Shown in pieces: positions 23,101 to 32,400 of a DNA stretch of 64,000 nt. Positions within the stretch are counted from its first letter, which is position 1. Each line of letters opens with the position of its first letter. Location: positions 905,001-969,000 of the forward strand of contig JABMCL010000106.1 in NCBI GenBank assembly GCA_018857735.1, written 5' to 3'. Made by a program: the position numbers and the translations under genes. The notes beneath the pieces were generated by a model that worked only from the letters and a program-made list of their open reading frames with translations, was not told the origin of the DNA and made no database searches. Source of the DNA: Alviniconcha marisindica (Eukaryota; Mollusca; Gastropoda; Provannidae).

Positions 23101-26100
23101 TGGAGGAGAGAGAGCTGAAACAACTCAGAGAGGCATGGAGGAGAGGAGAGCTGAAACAACTCAGAGAGGCATGGAGGAGAGTAGGGCTGAAACAACTCGA
23201 GAGGCATGGAGGAGAGTAGGGCTGAAACAACTCAGAGAGGCATGGAGGAGAGAGGGCTGAAACAACTCAGAGAGGCATGGAGGAGAGTAGGGCTGAAACA
23301 ACTCAGAGAGGCATGGAGGAGAGAGAGCTGAAACAACTCAGAGAGGCATGAGGAGAGGAGGCTGAAACAACTCAGAGAGGCATGGAGGAGAGAGGGCTGA
23401 AACAACTCAGAGAGGCATGGAGGAGAGTAGGGCTGAAACAACTCAGAGAGGCATGGAGGAGAGTAGGGCTGAAACAACTCAGAGAGGCATGGAGGAGAGT
23501 AGGGCTGAAACAACTCAGAGAGGCATGGAGGAGAGTAGGGCTGAAACAACTCAGAGAGGCATGGAGGAGAGTAGGGCTGAAACAACTCAGAGAGGCATGG
23601 AGGAGAGTAGGGCTGAAACAACTCAGAGAGGCATGGAGGAGAGTAGGGCTGAAACAACTCAGAGAGGCATGGAGGAGAGTAGGGCTGAAACAACTCAGAG
23701 AGGCATGGAGGAGAGAGAGCTGAAACAACTCAGAGAGGCATGGAGGAGAGAGAGCTGAAACAACTCAGAGAGGCATGGAGGAGAGTAGGGCTGAAACAAC
23801 TCAGAGAGGCATGGAGGAGAGAGAGCTGAAACAACTCAGAGAGGCATGGAGGAGAGAGGCTGAAACAACTCAAAAAGAGGCTACTGAGAGGCATGAGAGA
23901 GAGGCTGAAACAACTCAGAGAGGCATGGAGGAGAGTAGGGCTGAAACAACTCAGAGAGGCATGGAGGAGAGAGAGCTGAAACAACTCAGAGAGGCATGGA
24001 GGAGAGGAGAGCTGAAACAACTCAGAGAGGCATGGAGGAGAGTAGGCTGAAACAACTCAGAGAGGCATGGAGGAGAGTAGGGCTGAAACAACTCAGAGAG
24101 GCATGGAGGAGAGAGGCTGAAACAACTCAGAGAGGCATGGAGGAGAGTAGGGCTGAAACAACTCAGAGAGGCATGGAGGAGAGAGAGCTGAAACAACTCA
24201 GAGAGGCATGGAGGAGAGTAGGGCTGAAACAACTCAGAGAGGCATGGAGGAGAGTAGGCTGAAACAACTCAGAGAGGCATGAGGAGAGGAGAGCTGAAAC
24301 AACTAGGAGGCAGGAGGAGAGTAGGGCTTGAAAACAAACTCAGAGAGGCATGGAGGAGAGTAGGGCTGAAACAACTCAGAGAGGCATGGAGGAGAGTAGG
24401 GCTGAACAATCAGAGAGGCAGGGGAGAGAGGCAAACTGAGAGGCAGGAGGAGAGTAGGCTGAAACAACTCAGAGAGGCATGGAGGAGAGAGAGCTGAAAC
24501 AACTCAGAGAGGCATGGAGGAGAGTAGGGCTGAAACAACTCAGAGAGGCATGGAGGAGAGAGAGCTGAAACAACTCAGAGAGGCATGGAGGAGAGAGGGC
24601 TGAAACAACTCAGAGAGGCATGGAGGAGAGTAGGGCTGAAACAACTCAGAGAGGCATGGAGGAGAGAGGCTGAAACAACTCAGAGAGGCATGGAGGAGAG
24701 TAGGGCTGAAACAACTCAGAGAGGCATGGAGGAGAGTAGGGCTGAAACAACTCAGAGAGGCATGGAGGAGAGAGGGCTGAAACAACTCAGAGAGGCATGG
24801 AGGAGAGTAGGGCTGAAACAACTCAGAGAGGCATGGAGGAGAGTAGAGCTGAAACAACTCAGAGAGGCATGGAGGAGAGAGGCTGAAACAACTCAGAGAG
24901 GCAAGGAGGAGAGTAGGCTGAAACAACTCAGAGAGGCATGGAGGAGAGTAGGAGCTGAAACAACTCAGAGAGGCATGGAGGAGCAGAGGCTGTCAACTCA
25001 GGAGCAGAGGACAATGGTTGCTGAAACAGTCAGTAGAGGACAATGGAGAGATAGGGTCGTAAAAACAACTGGTCATTCGAGCAGTGAAACATAGGTGTAT
25101 TAGAGCTACAACAGTTCAGAGTTGGTAAACATGTAGGACAAAAGCCTGTTGCTAATCAAGTCAAGCAACTGGTTGTGTAAGTCAGTACAACGACTGGCTG
25201 TGTACAAGTCAGTACAAACAACTGGTTGTTCAAGTAGGTACAAACAACTGGTTGCTTCAAGTCAGAAAGCACTGGTTGTGTCAAGTCAGTACAAGCACAC
25301 TGGTTGTGACTAAGTCAGTACAAACAACTGGTGTGTCAAGTCAGTACAAACAACTGGTTGTGTCAGTCAGTACAAACAACTGGTCATGTCAAGTCAGTAC
25401 AACAACTGGTTTGTCAAGTCAGTACAAACAACTGGTTGTGATCAAGTCGTACAAACAGCTGGTGTTCAAGTCAGTACAAAACACTGCTTGCCAAGTCAGT
25501 ACAAGCAACTGGTTGTGTCAAGTCAGTACAAACAACTGGTGTGTCAAGTCAGTACAAACAATTGGTTGCTTCAAGTAGGTACAAAACAACTGCTTGCTTC
25601 AAGTCCACAACCTGTTGTGTCAAGTCAGTACAAACACCTGGTTGTGACAAGTCAGTACAAACAAGCTGGTGGTGTCATCAGTACAAACAACTGGTAGTGT
25701 CATCAGTACATACCCATTGTTGCAAAATGAATTTAGTAAATTTAGTGAGAAATTATGTTTGTGAGCATTTACTATAAACCTAGCTTGTTAATGCTCAGTA
25801 CAATGAAACTTATGATCAGTACATACCCTTGTTGCAGAAATGTAAATAAATTTAGTAAATATGTTGTGAGCATTTACTATAAGCCTAGCTTGTTTAATGC
25901 TCATACAATGATTTTGATTGTCCATATTTTCATGAATGTAAATAAACTTTGTTTAAACCAACTGGCTGTGTCAAGTCAGTACACATAACTGGCTGTGACA
26001 AGGCAATAATTTAAGCATTACCAGTTGTGATAAGTTGGTGAAAGTCGGTACAAACAACTGGTAGTGTCAAGTCAGTAAAAATGACTGGTTGTGTCAAGTC

Positions 26101-27608
26101 AACTTAAGCATTACCAGTTGTGACAAGTCGGTACAAACAACTGGTTACGACAAGGCAGTAACTTAAACATTACAAGTTGTGACAAGTCGGTGCAAACAAC
26201 TGGTTGTGTCAAGTCGGTGCAAACGACTGGTTGTGTCAAGTCGGTGCAAACGACTGGTTGTGTCAAGTCGGTGCAAACAACTGGTTGTGTCAAGTCGGTG
26301 CAAACGACTGGTTGTGTCAAGTCGGTGCAAACAACTGGTTGTGTCAAGTCGGTGCAAACGACTGGTTGTGTCAAGTCGGTGCAAACGACTGGTTGTGTCA
26401 AGTCGGTGCAAACGACTGGTTGTGTCAAGTCGGTGCAAACGACTGGCTGTGTCAATTACCTCTCATCTGCAGCTGATACAATACCCAAGTGAAACCAACC
26501 TCACAGCTGTAGTGACTGTCAGTGATTAACACTAACTCTGCCAAACGTGTACACACCTTTGTTAAGTCCATGGAAGCCAGTGCTTTGTCCAGTGACTTGC
26601 ACACACCTTGGATGTCTTTAGCTACCTGCAGCAGATCAGACCTATATTATTACACTATGGTCAAGATTAACAAAAAAATCAACAGTTGATGCTGCATGAA
26701 AAGTATATTTAAAAAAATATAAAAAATACCATCAAAATTTCAAAGATGATAATTAATACTGAAATCAGACTTGCACAGTGCCAAACAATAACACCATCAC
26801 TATGAGCCTGACACAGAAAGACACAGTCACCCACACCCACTCCCACACACGTCACATGATACATCCACACACACATGCACAGACTCTCTCTCTCTCTCAC
26901 GCACACACATATATATTTTATCCAAACACACTTACACATGATACACCCACACATAGACTCTCTCTCTCTCTCCCTCACACACACACACACACACACACAT
27001 GATATACCCAATCACACACATGCACAGTCTCTCTGTCTCTCTCTCTCTCTCACACACAAGCACACCCGCCAACCCACCCACCCACATACACACTCTAATC
27101 TCTTACACAGAAAAGCACACATACATGTTTCATGGTGACAGCAGTCTGGACTTTAGAGGCAACAGCATCCACTCTGGCAGCGAAACGAAGATAGTTTAGA
27201 CCCTCATTTTTCTTTCGTATGCATTCTCTGCATAAATTTTGGCTCCCTCCACGTTCTTCTGCTGTAAAGCCTGCACAGAGAGGGGAACGGTCTTTTAATT
27301 AAAAAAATAAAGGGAAAAAATCTAACAATGTTAACTGTTAGCACTCTGAAATAAGATCCAAACACACAAAAGGTTAAAAAAGAAAGCTGATCTTAACAGG
27401 ACAATAATTGGGCAACAATAGGACAGAACAAAACATGTGCACATTTTTAGGCTAAACCCCTTTTTCCAAGCAATAGACAGGCAGATAAACAATAAATAAA
27501 AACTGTCTTTTGGGACAGTCTCCATTGCCAGATTTGATATTCAAAGATAGTTGCATCTTTAAAATCATCTTTGAAATCTCATCTCTTCAAGCTGTCTGAC
27601 TGACTCTC

Positions 27609-27642
<34 letters not shown>

Positions 27643-30600
27643 CGTGAGTGCGTGCATGTGTATGTGCATGTTCCCAGATATTTGTTTTGTTCTTTGCTTT
27701 GTAATGGGCTGTGCTCTACTTTGGACAAATAGCACACATGTCATGTATAAGAGTGCATTATTATTATTATCTTATTATCATCATCCTGTTTCAGTCACTG
27801 GTATTGGAGTGTCTGGATTACAAACATTACTCCAGCCCCAATAACTGAAACAGGATAAGCAATTTTCTTTTAGCATCATTTTTCTGTCTATTGCTTGAAA
27901 AGGGGGCTTACCATGAAAATCCGTGCACGTTTTGTGTGAGGAGAAAAAAAGAAGTGAAGAGTTTGTTTGGTTATTAAAGACTTTAGGAGACACTACATAA
28001 AAATGAAATGACACTGTAACAGAAGTAAGACAATTTCCGGAAATAACAAGCAAAGATAATTTGACAGTGTTTTCTTACTCCAGGAGAGTGAAGTCCCCTG
28101 AATGGAGGCGACAGCTAAGAAGTGCCAATCTGCGACAGTTTTAGAGCTTCAGGCATGGACCTATTATAATTTATACTAGACTACCAGCTGGGGGAACCTA
28201 CTATCCGATCTGCATGTTCCCCACGAACAGTGAGCGCTTGATCGGCATTTCTGATGCCTTTTCTGCCTTTGTTTATCGGTTATCCGTCATCTTGCCCACG
28301 TGCTCACTGTACCCCCAACAAAAGCGTGCCTACTCTGCGCTACACCCACAGGCCTGGACCTGTATATACAGGCCATGCCTGTAGGCACTTACCGAGTGCA
28401 GTCCCCTGGATTTCCGAAGATTGTCTGTTACCTGCTGGCAATGTACCAATTTTTAAATCTCACAAGTTATCCACAAAAACAAACAAAAAAATCAGCGAAG
28501 GAATAAACACCACAAAGTTTCGGTTGATACTGCATTTGCAACTCTGATAGTAAGCAAGCTCAACACACAGGGGAGTTAATTAGCACTCAAAAGCAGTCAC
28601 ACAAGCACAACAACAAAGACCTGAGTCACCTACAGTAACTCTCACCTGGCATGCATGTAAATACAAGGTGCATAAACTCTGATCTATAGGCAAGATTACG
28701 AGAGTATTCTGAGGACAGATCAGATCAGGTTCTTTAAACACTGTATTTTCCAATACGGAAAGCATCTAAGATGCTGGTCTTGATCATTTTCAACCAAACA
28801 AGCGTAATGTACCTCACCTGACCTCAACAGGGCCAGCAAAGTGCCTTAAGTTACCTTTTTCACTTTGGCTTGTTGTTGCTTCTGTTCCTTCTCCGCCTTT
28901 GCAGCCAGGCGCTCCAGCTGACGTGTAGTGAACTTGAGTTGAAACAATGTGTCTGAAAGAGTCATGCTTTAGTTGAAACAGTGTGTCTGAAAGTGTCATG
29001 CTTTAGTTGAAACAGTGTGTCCGAAAGAGTCATGCTTTAGTTGAAACAGTGTGTCTGAAAGTGTCATGCTTTAGTTGAAACAGTGTGTCTGAAAGAGTCA
29101 TGCTTTAGTTGAAACAGTGTGTCTGAAAGAGTCATGCTTTAGTTGAAACAGTGTGTCTGAAAGTGTCATGCTTTAGTTGAAACAGTGTGTCTGAAAGAGT
29201 CATGCTTTAGGTGAAACAGTGTGTCTGAAAGAGTCATGCTTTAGTTGAAACAGTGTGTCTGAAAGAGTCATGCTTTATTTGAAAGTGTGTCTGAAAGAGT
29301 CACGCTTTAGTTGAAACAGTGTGTCTGAAAGAGTCACGCTTTAGTTGAAACAGTGTGTCTGAAAGAGTCATGCTTTAGTTGAAACAGTGTGTCTGAAAGA
29401 GTCATGCTTTAGTTGAAACAGTGTGTCTGAAAGAGTCATGCTTTAGTTGAAACGTGTGTCTGAAAGAGTCATGCTTTAGTTGAAACAGTGTGTCTGAAAG
29501 AGTCATGCTTTAGTTGAAACAGTGTGTCTGAAAGAGTCATGCTTTAGTTGAAACAGTGTGTCTGAAAGAGTCATGCTTTAGTTGAAACAGTGTGTCTGAA
29601 AGAGTCATGCTTTAGTTGAAACAGTGTGTCTGAAAGAGTCATGCTTTAGTTGAAACAGTGTGTCTGAAAGAGTCATGCTTTAGTTGAAACAGTGTGTCGA
29701 AAAGTCTGCTTTAGTTGAAACAGTGTGTCTAAAGAGTTATGCTTTAGTTGAAACAGTGTGTCTGAAACTGTGAAAGAGTCATGCTTTAGCTGAAACAGTG
29801 TGTCTGAAAGAGTCATGCTTTAGTTGAAACAGTGTGTCTGAAAGTGTCAAACTTTAGTGGAAACGGTAGGCCTGAAATATCAAACTTTAGTGAAAACAGT
29901 GTCTTTGAAAGTGTCAAACGTAAGTGGAAACGGTGTCTTTGAAAGTGTCAAACTTAAGTGGAAACAGTGTCTTTGAAAGTGTCAAACTTAAGTGGAAACA
30001 GTGTCTTTGAAAGTGTCAAACTTAAGTGGAAACAATGTGTTTGGAAGTGGCAAATTTATGTTGAAGCAGTGTGTCTGAAAGTGTCAAACTTTAGCAGAAA
30101 GTGTTTCTGAAATCAAACTTTAGCAGAAATGGTGTCTTTGAAAGTGTCAAACTTCAGTGGAAACAGTGTCTTTGAAAGTGTCAACTTCTGTGGAAAGTGT
30201 GTCTGAAAGTGTCATGCTTTAGTTGAAACAGTGTGTGTGAAAGCGTCATGCTTTAGTTGAAACAGTGTGTCTGAAAGTATCAAACTTCAGCGGAAACAGT
30301 GTGTTTGAAAGTGCCAACTTCAGAAATTTGACATTTTCAGACACAGTGTTTCTACTGAAGTTTGATTTTCTACTGAAGTTTGACAATTTCTACACACACA
30401 CACATACACACCATGTGTCATACAGGTGTGTTTTTATTTTTATTTTTAGAACTGGTAAGACAAAATAACAGCCGGCATGTCTGAATGACTGCTGATTGTT
30501 TTCCAGGTATATGCTGATCTTAACCAGTAAAATGCTGGAAATTACCGGTTAATGTGAACCCTGGAGAAGCAATGGCCTAAACAAAGAAATAGGATCTGTG

Positions 30601-30799
30601 CAGAATGATGCATGGATGACAGTGTCAGTGTCTGTTTTGAACAAAATAGCATTATGTACAGCAAGAAGGCTGAACAGGAAGAGCCACATCAAATTATATA
30701 TATTTAAGACAATATCATTCACAACTGACAAGATTAAGAATATTTCTGGCCAAAATAGTTAAAACTGGTGTTTATAAATTTTATACACTATAGTCATAA

Positions 30800-30850
<51 letters not shown>

Positions 30851-31220
30851 AATTCCTGATGTCACCACTTTCTTTTCTAAGATCTGTCACAACTTTCTTT
30901 TCTGAGATCATTGGTTGCAAAGACTGAAACTCTACCTTCAAGAAAAAATATCCCATTGCTACAATATGAAAGATTACACTATTCATACTGTATGACAGGC
31001 ATTTGTCTTTGTCATATATTTATCAGTTTGTAGGATATATCCTTCCAAGAACTGACATCTGAATGTGGTATGAAAATAAAATCAACCACTTCCCGATTTG
31101 ACTAACGACGAACGTCAACCCAAAAATGAGCCTACTATAGTACTAATTACTATAAGTAGAACAGACTGAAAAAAATGGAAGAATAAAAAACATTGAAAAA
31201 AGCACATTCTTACCGTCCAT
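20150..31220 (-). CDS. CHMP1A: CHMP1A, ESCRT-III subunit (complete, seven coding exons, one-base deletion)
   Basis: CHMP1A is a small ESCRT-III protein that helps remodel membranes at endosomes and during cell division and recruits Vps4 and other MIT-domain proteins. Coding exons (minus strand): 31220-31214, 28952-28855, 27270-27125, 26625-26557, 22008-21949, 21355-21159, 20171-20150. Joined, they give 599 bases; the family pattern needs 600 (199 codons plus stop; human 196 aa). The start [11 protein letters not shown] equals the vertebrate protein. An ESCRT-III core follows ([26 protein letters not shown]), then a C-terminal MIM1 motif DDLSRRLQALRN (D-x-x-L-x-x-R-L-x-x-L). All introns are GT-AG. 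Intron 1 carries a splice-site array and intron 4 two giant minisatellites. Exon 3 lacks one base, which shifts the frame; I think an assembly error or an allele more likely than a pseudogene, because everything else is intact. Confidence 0.93.
20380..21150. repeat. (AC)n-rich interspersed repeat in CHMP1A intron 6
   Basis: AC runs alternate with 'cacagtggcaaagacg'-type motifs (20740-21115) and 'atgactgacacaagcac' blocks (20625-20820). Simple-sequence expansion; no exon signals seen. Confidence 0.85.
21159..21355 (-). CDS. CHMP1A: CHMP1A exon 6
   Basis: Residues 128-192 plus two bases of 193. It starts [12 protein letters not shown] after 'ttccccag' and includes [13 protein letters not shown], diagnostic for CHMP1A over CHMP1B. 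It ends LSRR at donor GTGAGT. Confidence 0.95.
21366..21830. repeat. About 21-24 bp minisatellite beside the exon 6 acceptor
   Basis: 'catcaatgttgccatcagga' is repeated about 18 times with drift, including ATATAT expansions near 21437. It begins about 10 bases from the CHMP1A exon 6 acceptor, but I see no copy of the splice site itself in the unit. Confidence 0.88.
21949..22008 (-). CDS. CHMP1A: CHMP1A exon 5
   Basis: Exactly 20 codons, residues 108-127 ([20 protein letters not shown]), between 'ttcatttgcag' and GTGAGT; phase 0 on both sides. Matches the central ESCRT-III helix of CHMP1 proteins. Confidence 0.95.
22190..22345 (-). mobile_element. LINE reverse-transcriptase C-terminal fragment
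   Basis: On the minus strand the frame reads [17 protein letters not shown] then KSKLKTHLF, the typical end of many non-LTR retrotransposon reverse transcriptases (W-N-x-L-P ... F/S-K-x-x-L-K-T-x-L-F). Short, 5'-truncated, next to the 37-bp array of CHMP1A intron 4. Confidence 0.7.
22385..24990. repeat. 37-bp minisatellite, about 70 copies, CHMP1A intron 4
   Basis: Unit 'ctgaaacaactcagagaggc' plus 'atggaggagagtaggg', with length variants in the AGAG block. On the CHMP1A sense (minus) strand each unit is pyrimidine-rich and ends 'gagttgtttcag', an acceptor-like motif. Copies are nearly identical, so the array is young. 24279-24460 has many small indels that look like assembly or read error. 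Long frames on both strands are artefacts. Confidence 0.97.
25150..26460. repeat. 27-bp minisatellite in CHMP1A intron 4, in two blocks
   Basis: Unit 'gtcaagtcagtacaaacaac' plus 'tggttgt'. Diverged block about 25150-25700, then 25700-25960 with two AT-rich copies of a 'gagcatttactataa' segment (about 100 bp), then 25960-26460. The last ten units (26180-26455) carry 'gtcggtgcaaac' and are almost perfect. Confidence 0.95.
26557..26625 (-). CDS. CHMP1A: CHMP1A exon 4
   Basis: Twenty-three codons, residues 85-107 ([20 protein letters not shown] ...), between acceptor 'gatctgctgcag' and donor 'gtgtgt'; phase 0. Aligns with vertebrate 'KALDKALSTMDL'. Confidence 0.94.
26820..27110. repeat. (AC)n and (CT)n simple sequence, CHMP1A intron 3
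   Basis: Three blocks of 'tctctctctc' plus 'acacacaca' separated by 'catgatacacccacacat'-like spacers form a loose repeat of about 70 bp. Confidence 0.85.
27125..27270 (-). CDS. CHMP1A: CHMP1A exon 3, carries a one-base deletion
   Basis: Acceptor 'tctctgtgcag', donor GTATGT. The start reads [16 protein letters not shown]; after about 27220 the protein continues in the next frame as [19 protein letters not shown] and QTAVTM. The exon has 146 bases where 147 (49 codons) are expected, because one base is missing at about 27219-27222 next to 'aatgcatacg'. Read literally the frame hits TAA eight codons past the break. Confidence 0.92.
27335..27430 (-). mobile_element. Fragment of the 15.3-kb-type MITE family
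   Basis: 'gatccaaacacacaaaaggtt' reversed matches 'aaccttttatgtgtttggat' at about 15503 and 52167. Partial copy inside CHMP1A intron 2. Confidence 0.5.
27530..27790 (+). mobile_element. LINE 3' tail
   Basis: A + frame starting near 27540 gives [16 protein letters not shown], the familiar end of LINE reverse transcriptases. A TG run (27609-27640), a T/G-rich tail and ATT repeats near 27760 follow. Lies in CHMP1A intron 2, antisense to the gene. Confidence 0.6.
28545..28690 (-). mobile_element. Single arm of the fold-back family
   Basis: 'caacaacaaagacctgagtc', 'acctacagtaactctcacct' and 'ggtgcataaactct' match the left arms of 8681-8990 and 10612-11050. Only one arm; CHMP1A intron 2. Confidence 0.65.
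28855..28952 (-). CDS. CHMP1A: CHMP1A exon 2
   Basis: 98 bases, residues 3-35: the first base pair AC completes the split Asp codon (G|AC), then [20 protein letters not shown] to KVKK and donor GTAACT. Its acceptor 'ctctttcag' and its first about 20 bases are the last unit of the 34-bp array. An in-frame ATG sits 13 bases upstream of the exon (28965-28963), so unspliced RNA could start [10 protein letters not shown]. Confidence 0.93.
28930..30395 (-). repeat. 34-bp splice-acceptor minisatellite, about 40 copies, CHMP1A intron 1
   Basis: On the CHMP1A sense strand each unit reads 'atgactctttcag' then 'acacactgtttcaactaaag' and a C: an acceptor plus the first about 20 bases of exon 2. About 27 near-identical units (28950-29860) keep TTTCAG. 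About 12 distal units (29860-30320) are older, and many have lost it ('tttcaaag'). Near 30325-30390 one or two units lie inverted. The unit nearest the exon is the real splice junction. Confidence 0.97.
30448..30560. mobile_element. Short dispersed element, copy 1
   Basis: 'tgctgatcttaaccagtaaa' plus 'atgctggaaattaccggtta' match 51640-51755 ('atactggaagttactggtta'). 'taaccagtaa' and 'ttactggtta' are inverted ends, suggesting a MITE or solo terminus. Confidence 0.5.
30797..30847. repeat. (TG)25 microsatellite
   Basis: Uninterrupted dinucleotide run in CHMP1A intron 1. Confidence 0.98.
31214..31220 (-). CDS. CHMP1A: CHMP1A exon 1 coding part
   Basis: ATGGACG followed by donor GTAAGA. The split codon G|AC with exon 2 gives MDDTLFQLK, identical to vertebrate CHMP1A, and phase fits exactly. 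This decides the start over the in-frame ATG in the repeat beside exon 2. Confidence 0.82.
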
Positions 31221-31345
31221 ACCGCCTGACTGAGATGCTCCTATTTTGGTTTAAAAAAGATCGTATCTGCTGAGAACGACAATTCGTAGACTGTGAATGT
31301 GATTGTGAAATTCTACTAAGCTTGATGAGCAACCATCATAGGATC

Positions 31346-31353
31346 TGACGTCA
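31346..31353. promoter_or_regulatory. Palindromic CRE-type site TGACGTCA upstream of CHMP1A
   Basis: A perfect consensus CREB/ATF half-site palindrome 126 bases before the CHMP1A ATG, a typical distance for a proximal promoter element. Presence is certain; function inferred. Confidence 0.5.
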
Positions 31354-31569
31354 GAACAGGGGAGTCATTCCCAATCGTTTATTTGCATCATTTCCCTTGA
31401 CCATCCTTGTCGTCTGCTAGGTTTCTTCTACATCTGAATCGTACATTGTAGTATTGTGGAAATACCTGTTGTCAGAGGGATATTCCACAATGTCTGCATG
31501 TGTGGGCTGAACGGGTATAAGGGCAGACTGATTGTTAAAAAAGGGAGAGAGAAAAAATCTGAAACAAAG

Positions 31570-31700
31570 ATGACTACTAGCGTTCTAAACCAAGATCCAA
31601 ACAGGTAAACGGTTAAAAGGAACGCAAATTTAGTATGACAATGCAAAACAAGTGCCAATTTGGGGTATGCTTCTTTTTTTAAAACTCGACAGAACAGTTA
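31570..31700 (-). mobile_element. Fragment of the 15.3-kb-type MITE family
   Basis: 'ctagcgttctaaaccaagat' and 'ccaaacaggtaaacggttaa' are the reverse of the right end at 15495-15540. Confidence 0.5.
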
Positions 31701-31799
31701 AACGGTGATAAATGAAAACGTGTTTATCCGGTTGTGATATGTTTAATGCCTGGAGTGTTTGGAAGAATGCTGAGTCACGTCAGGCTTTTAAACACTCTT

Positions 31800-32400
31800 G
31801 GCTTACACACCTAAACGCAGTAAACATGCCGGATCCGATCCGGAGGCGGTTTGGTTACGGCCATTCAGGCCAGCGTGCAGCCAGAATTGGGCAGAATAGC
31901 ATATGCCGGATCCGACTTCCCACATCCGTTTCCGCTGTTTTTTCCCCAAAGAAGGCATGGATCATATTGTGCAAAACTGACCTGGATTTTGTCTAGATGG
32001 CCTGGTCAAGGTTTGGCAAGCTGGTGTGCAGGAATCATCTGGCCCAGTTTGTTTCTGGCAGGAGGCAACTGGCAACTGGCCCACTACCAGTTTCCGACTC
32101 AGTTATCTTTTTCCACAGACGTCCCTGATAATATTGTGCAAAACCAGCCCGGATCCGATTTAGTTCTGGCTGATTGTGTCAGGTTTTGGCCAAACGGATC
32201 CGATCTGGAAGCAAGCTGGTGTGCAAGAATGGTCCAGCCTGCTTCCCAGCCAATCTGGACAAGATGTGAACCAGATCCGGCAAGTTTACTTGGAAAGCAG
32301 CTCTTAGTGAAGGGAGACGTGAAGACGTGTGAATTTCTCGAAGATAGGAGTGCATTTCAGCTCATGGCGAGGAATACGTTTGGTTGCGGTGCCAAGTAGG
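31800..32400. other. GC-richer unassigned segment with an internal duplication
   Basis: 'ggatccgat' occurs several times, and about 130 bases are duplicated ('catattgtgcaaaactgacc' at about 31962; 'aatattgtgcaaaaccagcc' at about 32132; 'caagctggtgtgca' twice). A + frame of 182 codons spans it but has no recognisable domain; I do not call it a gene. It lies upstream of the CHMP1A promoter. Confidence 0.45.

Noticed and set aside
22385..24990. Apparent repeat proteins (ETTQRGMEE or [12 protein letters not shown] motifs)
   Set aside because: They are translations of the 37-bp intronic satellite in CHMP1A, open on both strands and without conserved termini.
28814..28999. A CHMP1A start one repeat unit upstream (ATG at 28999)
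   Set aside because: It enters exon 2 in the wrong frame; only the ATG at 28965 or the spliced start at 31220 keeps the protein.
28930..30395. CRISPR array
   Set aside because: Units follow each other with no unique spacers, and the genome is eukaryotic; the unit is a splice border.
31851..32399. A 182-codon + strand frame as a gene
   Set aside because: No recognisable domain, an internal DNA duplication and no splice or promoter support.
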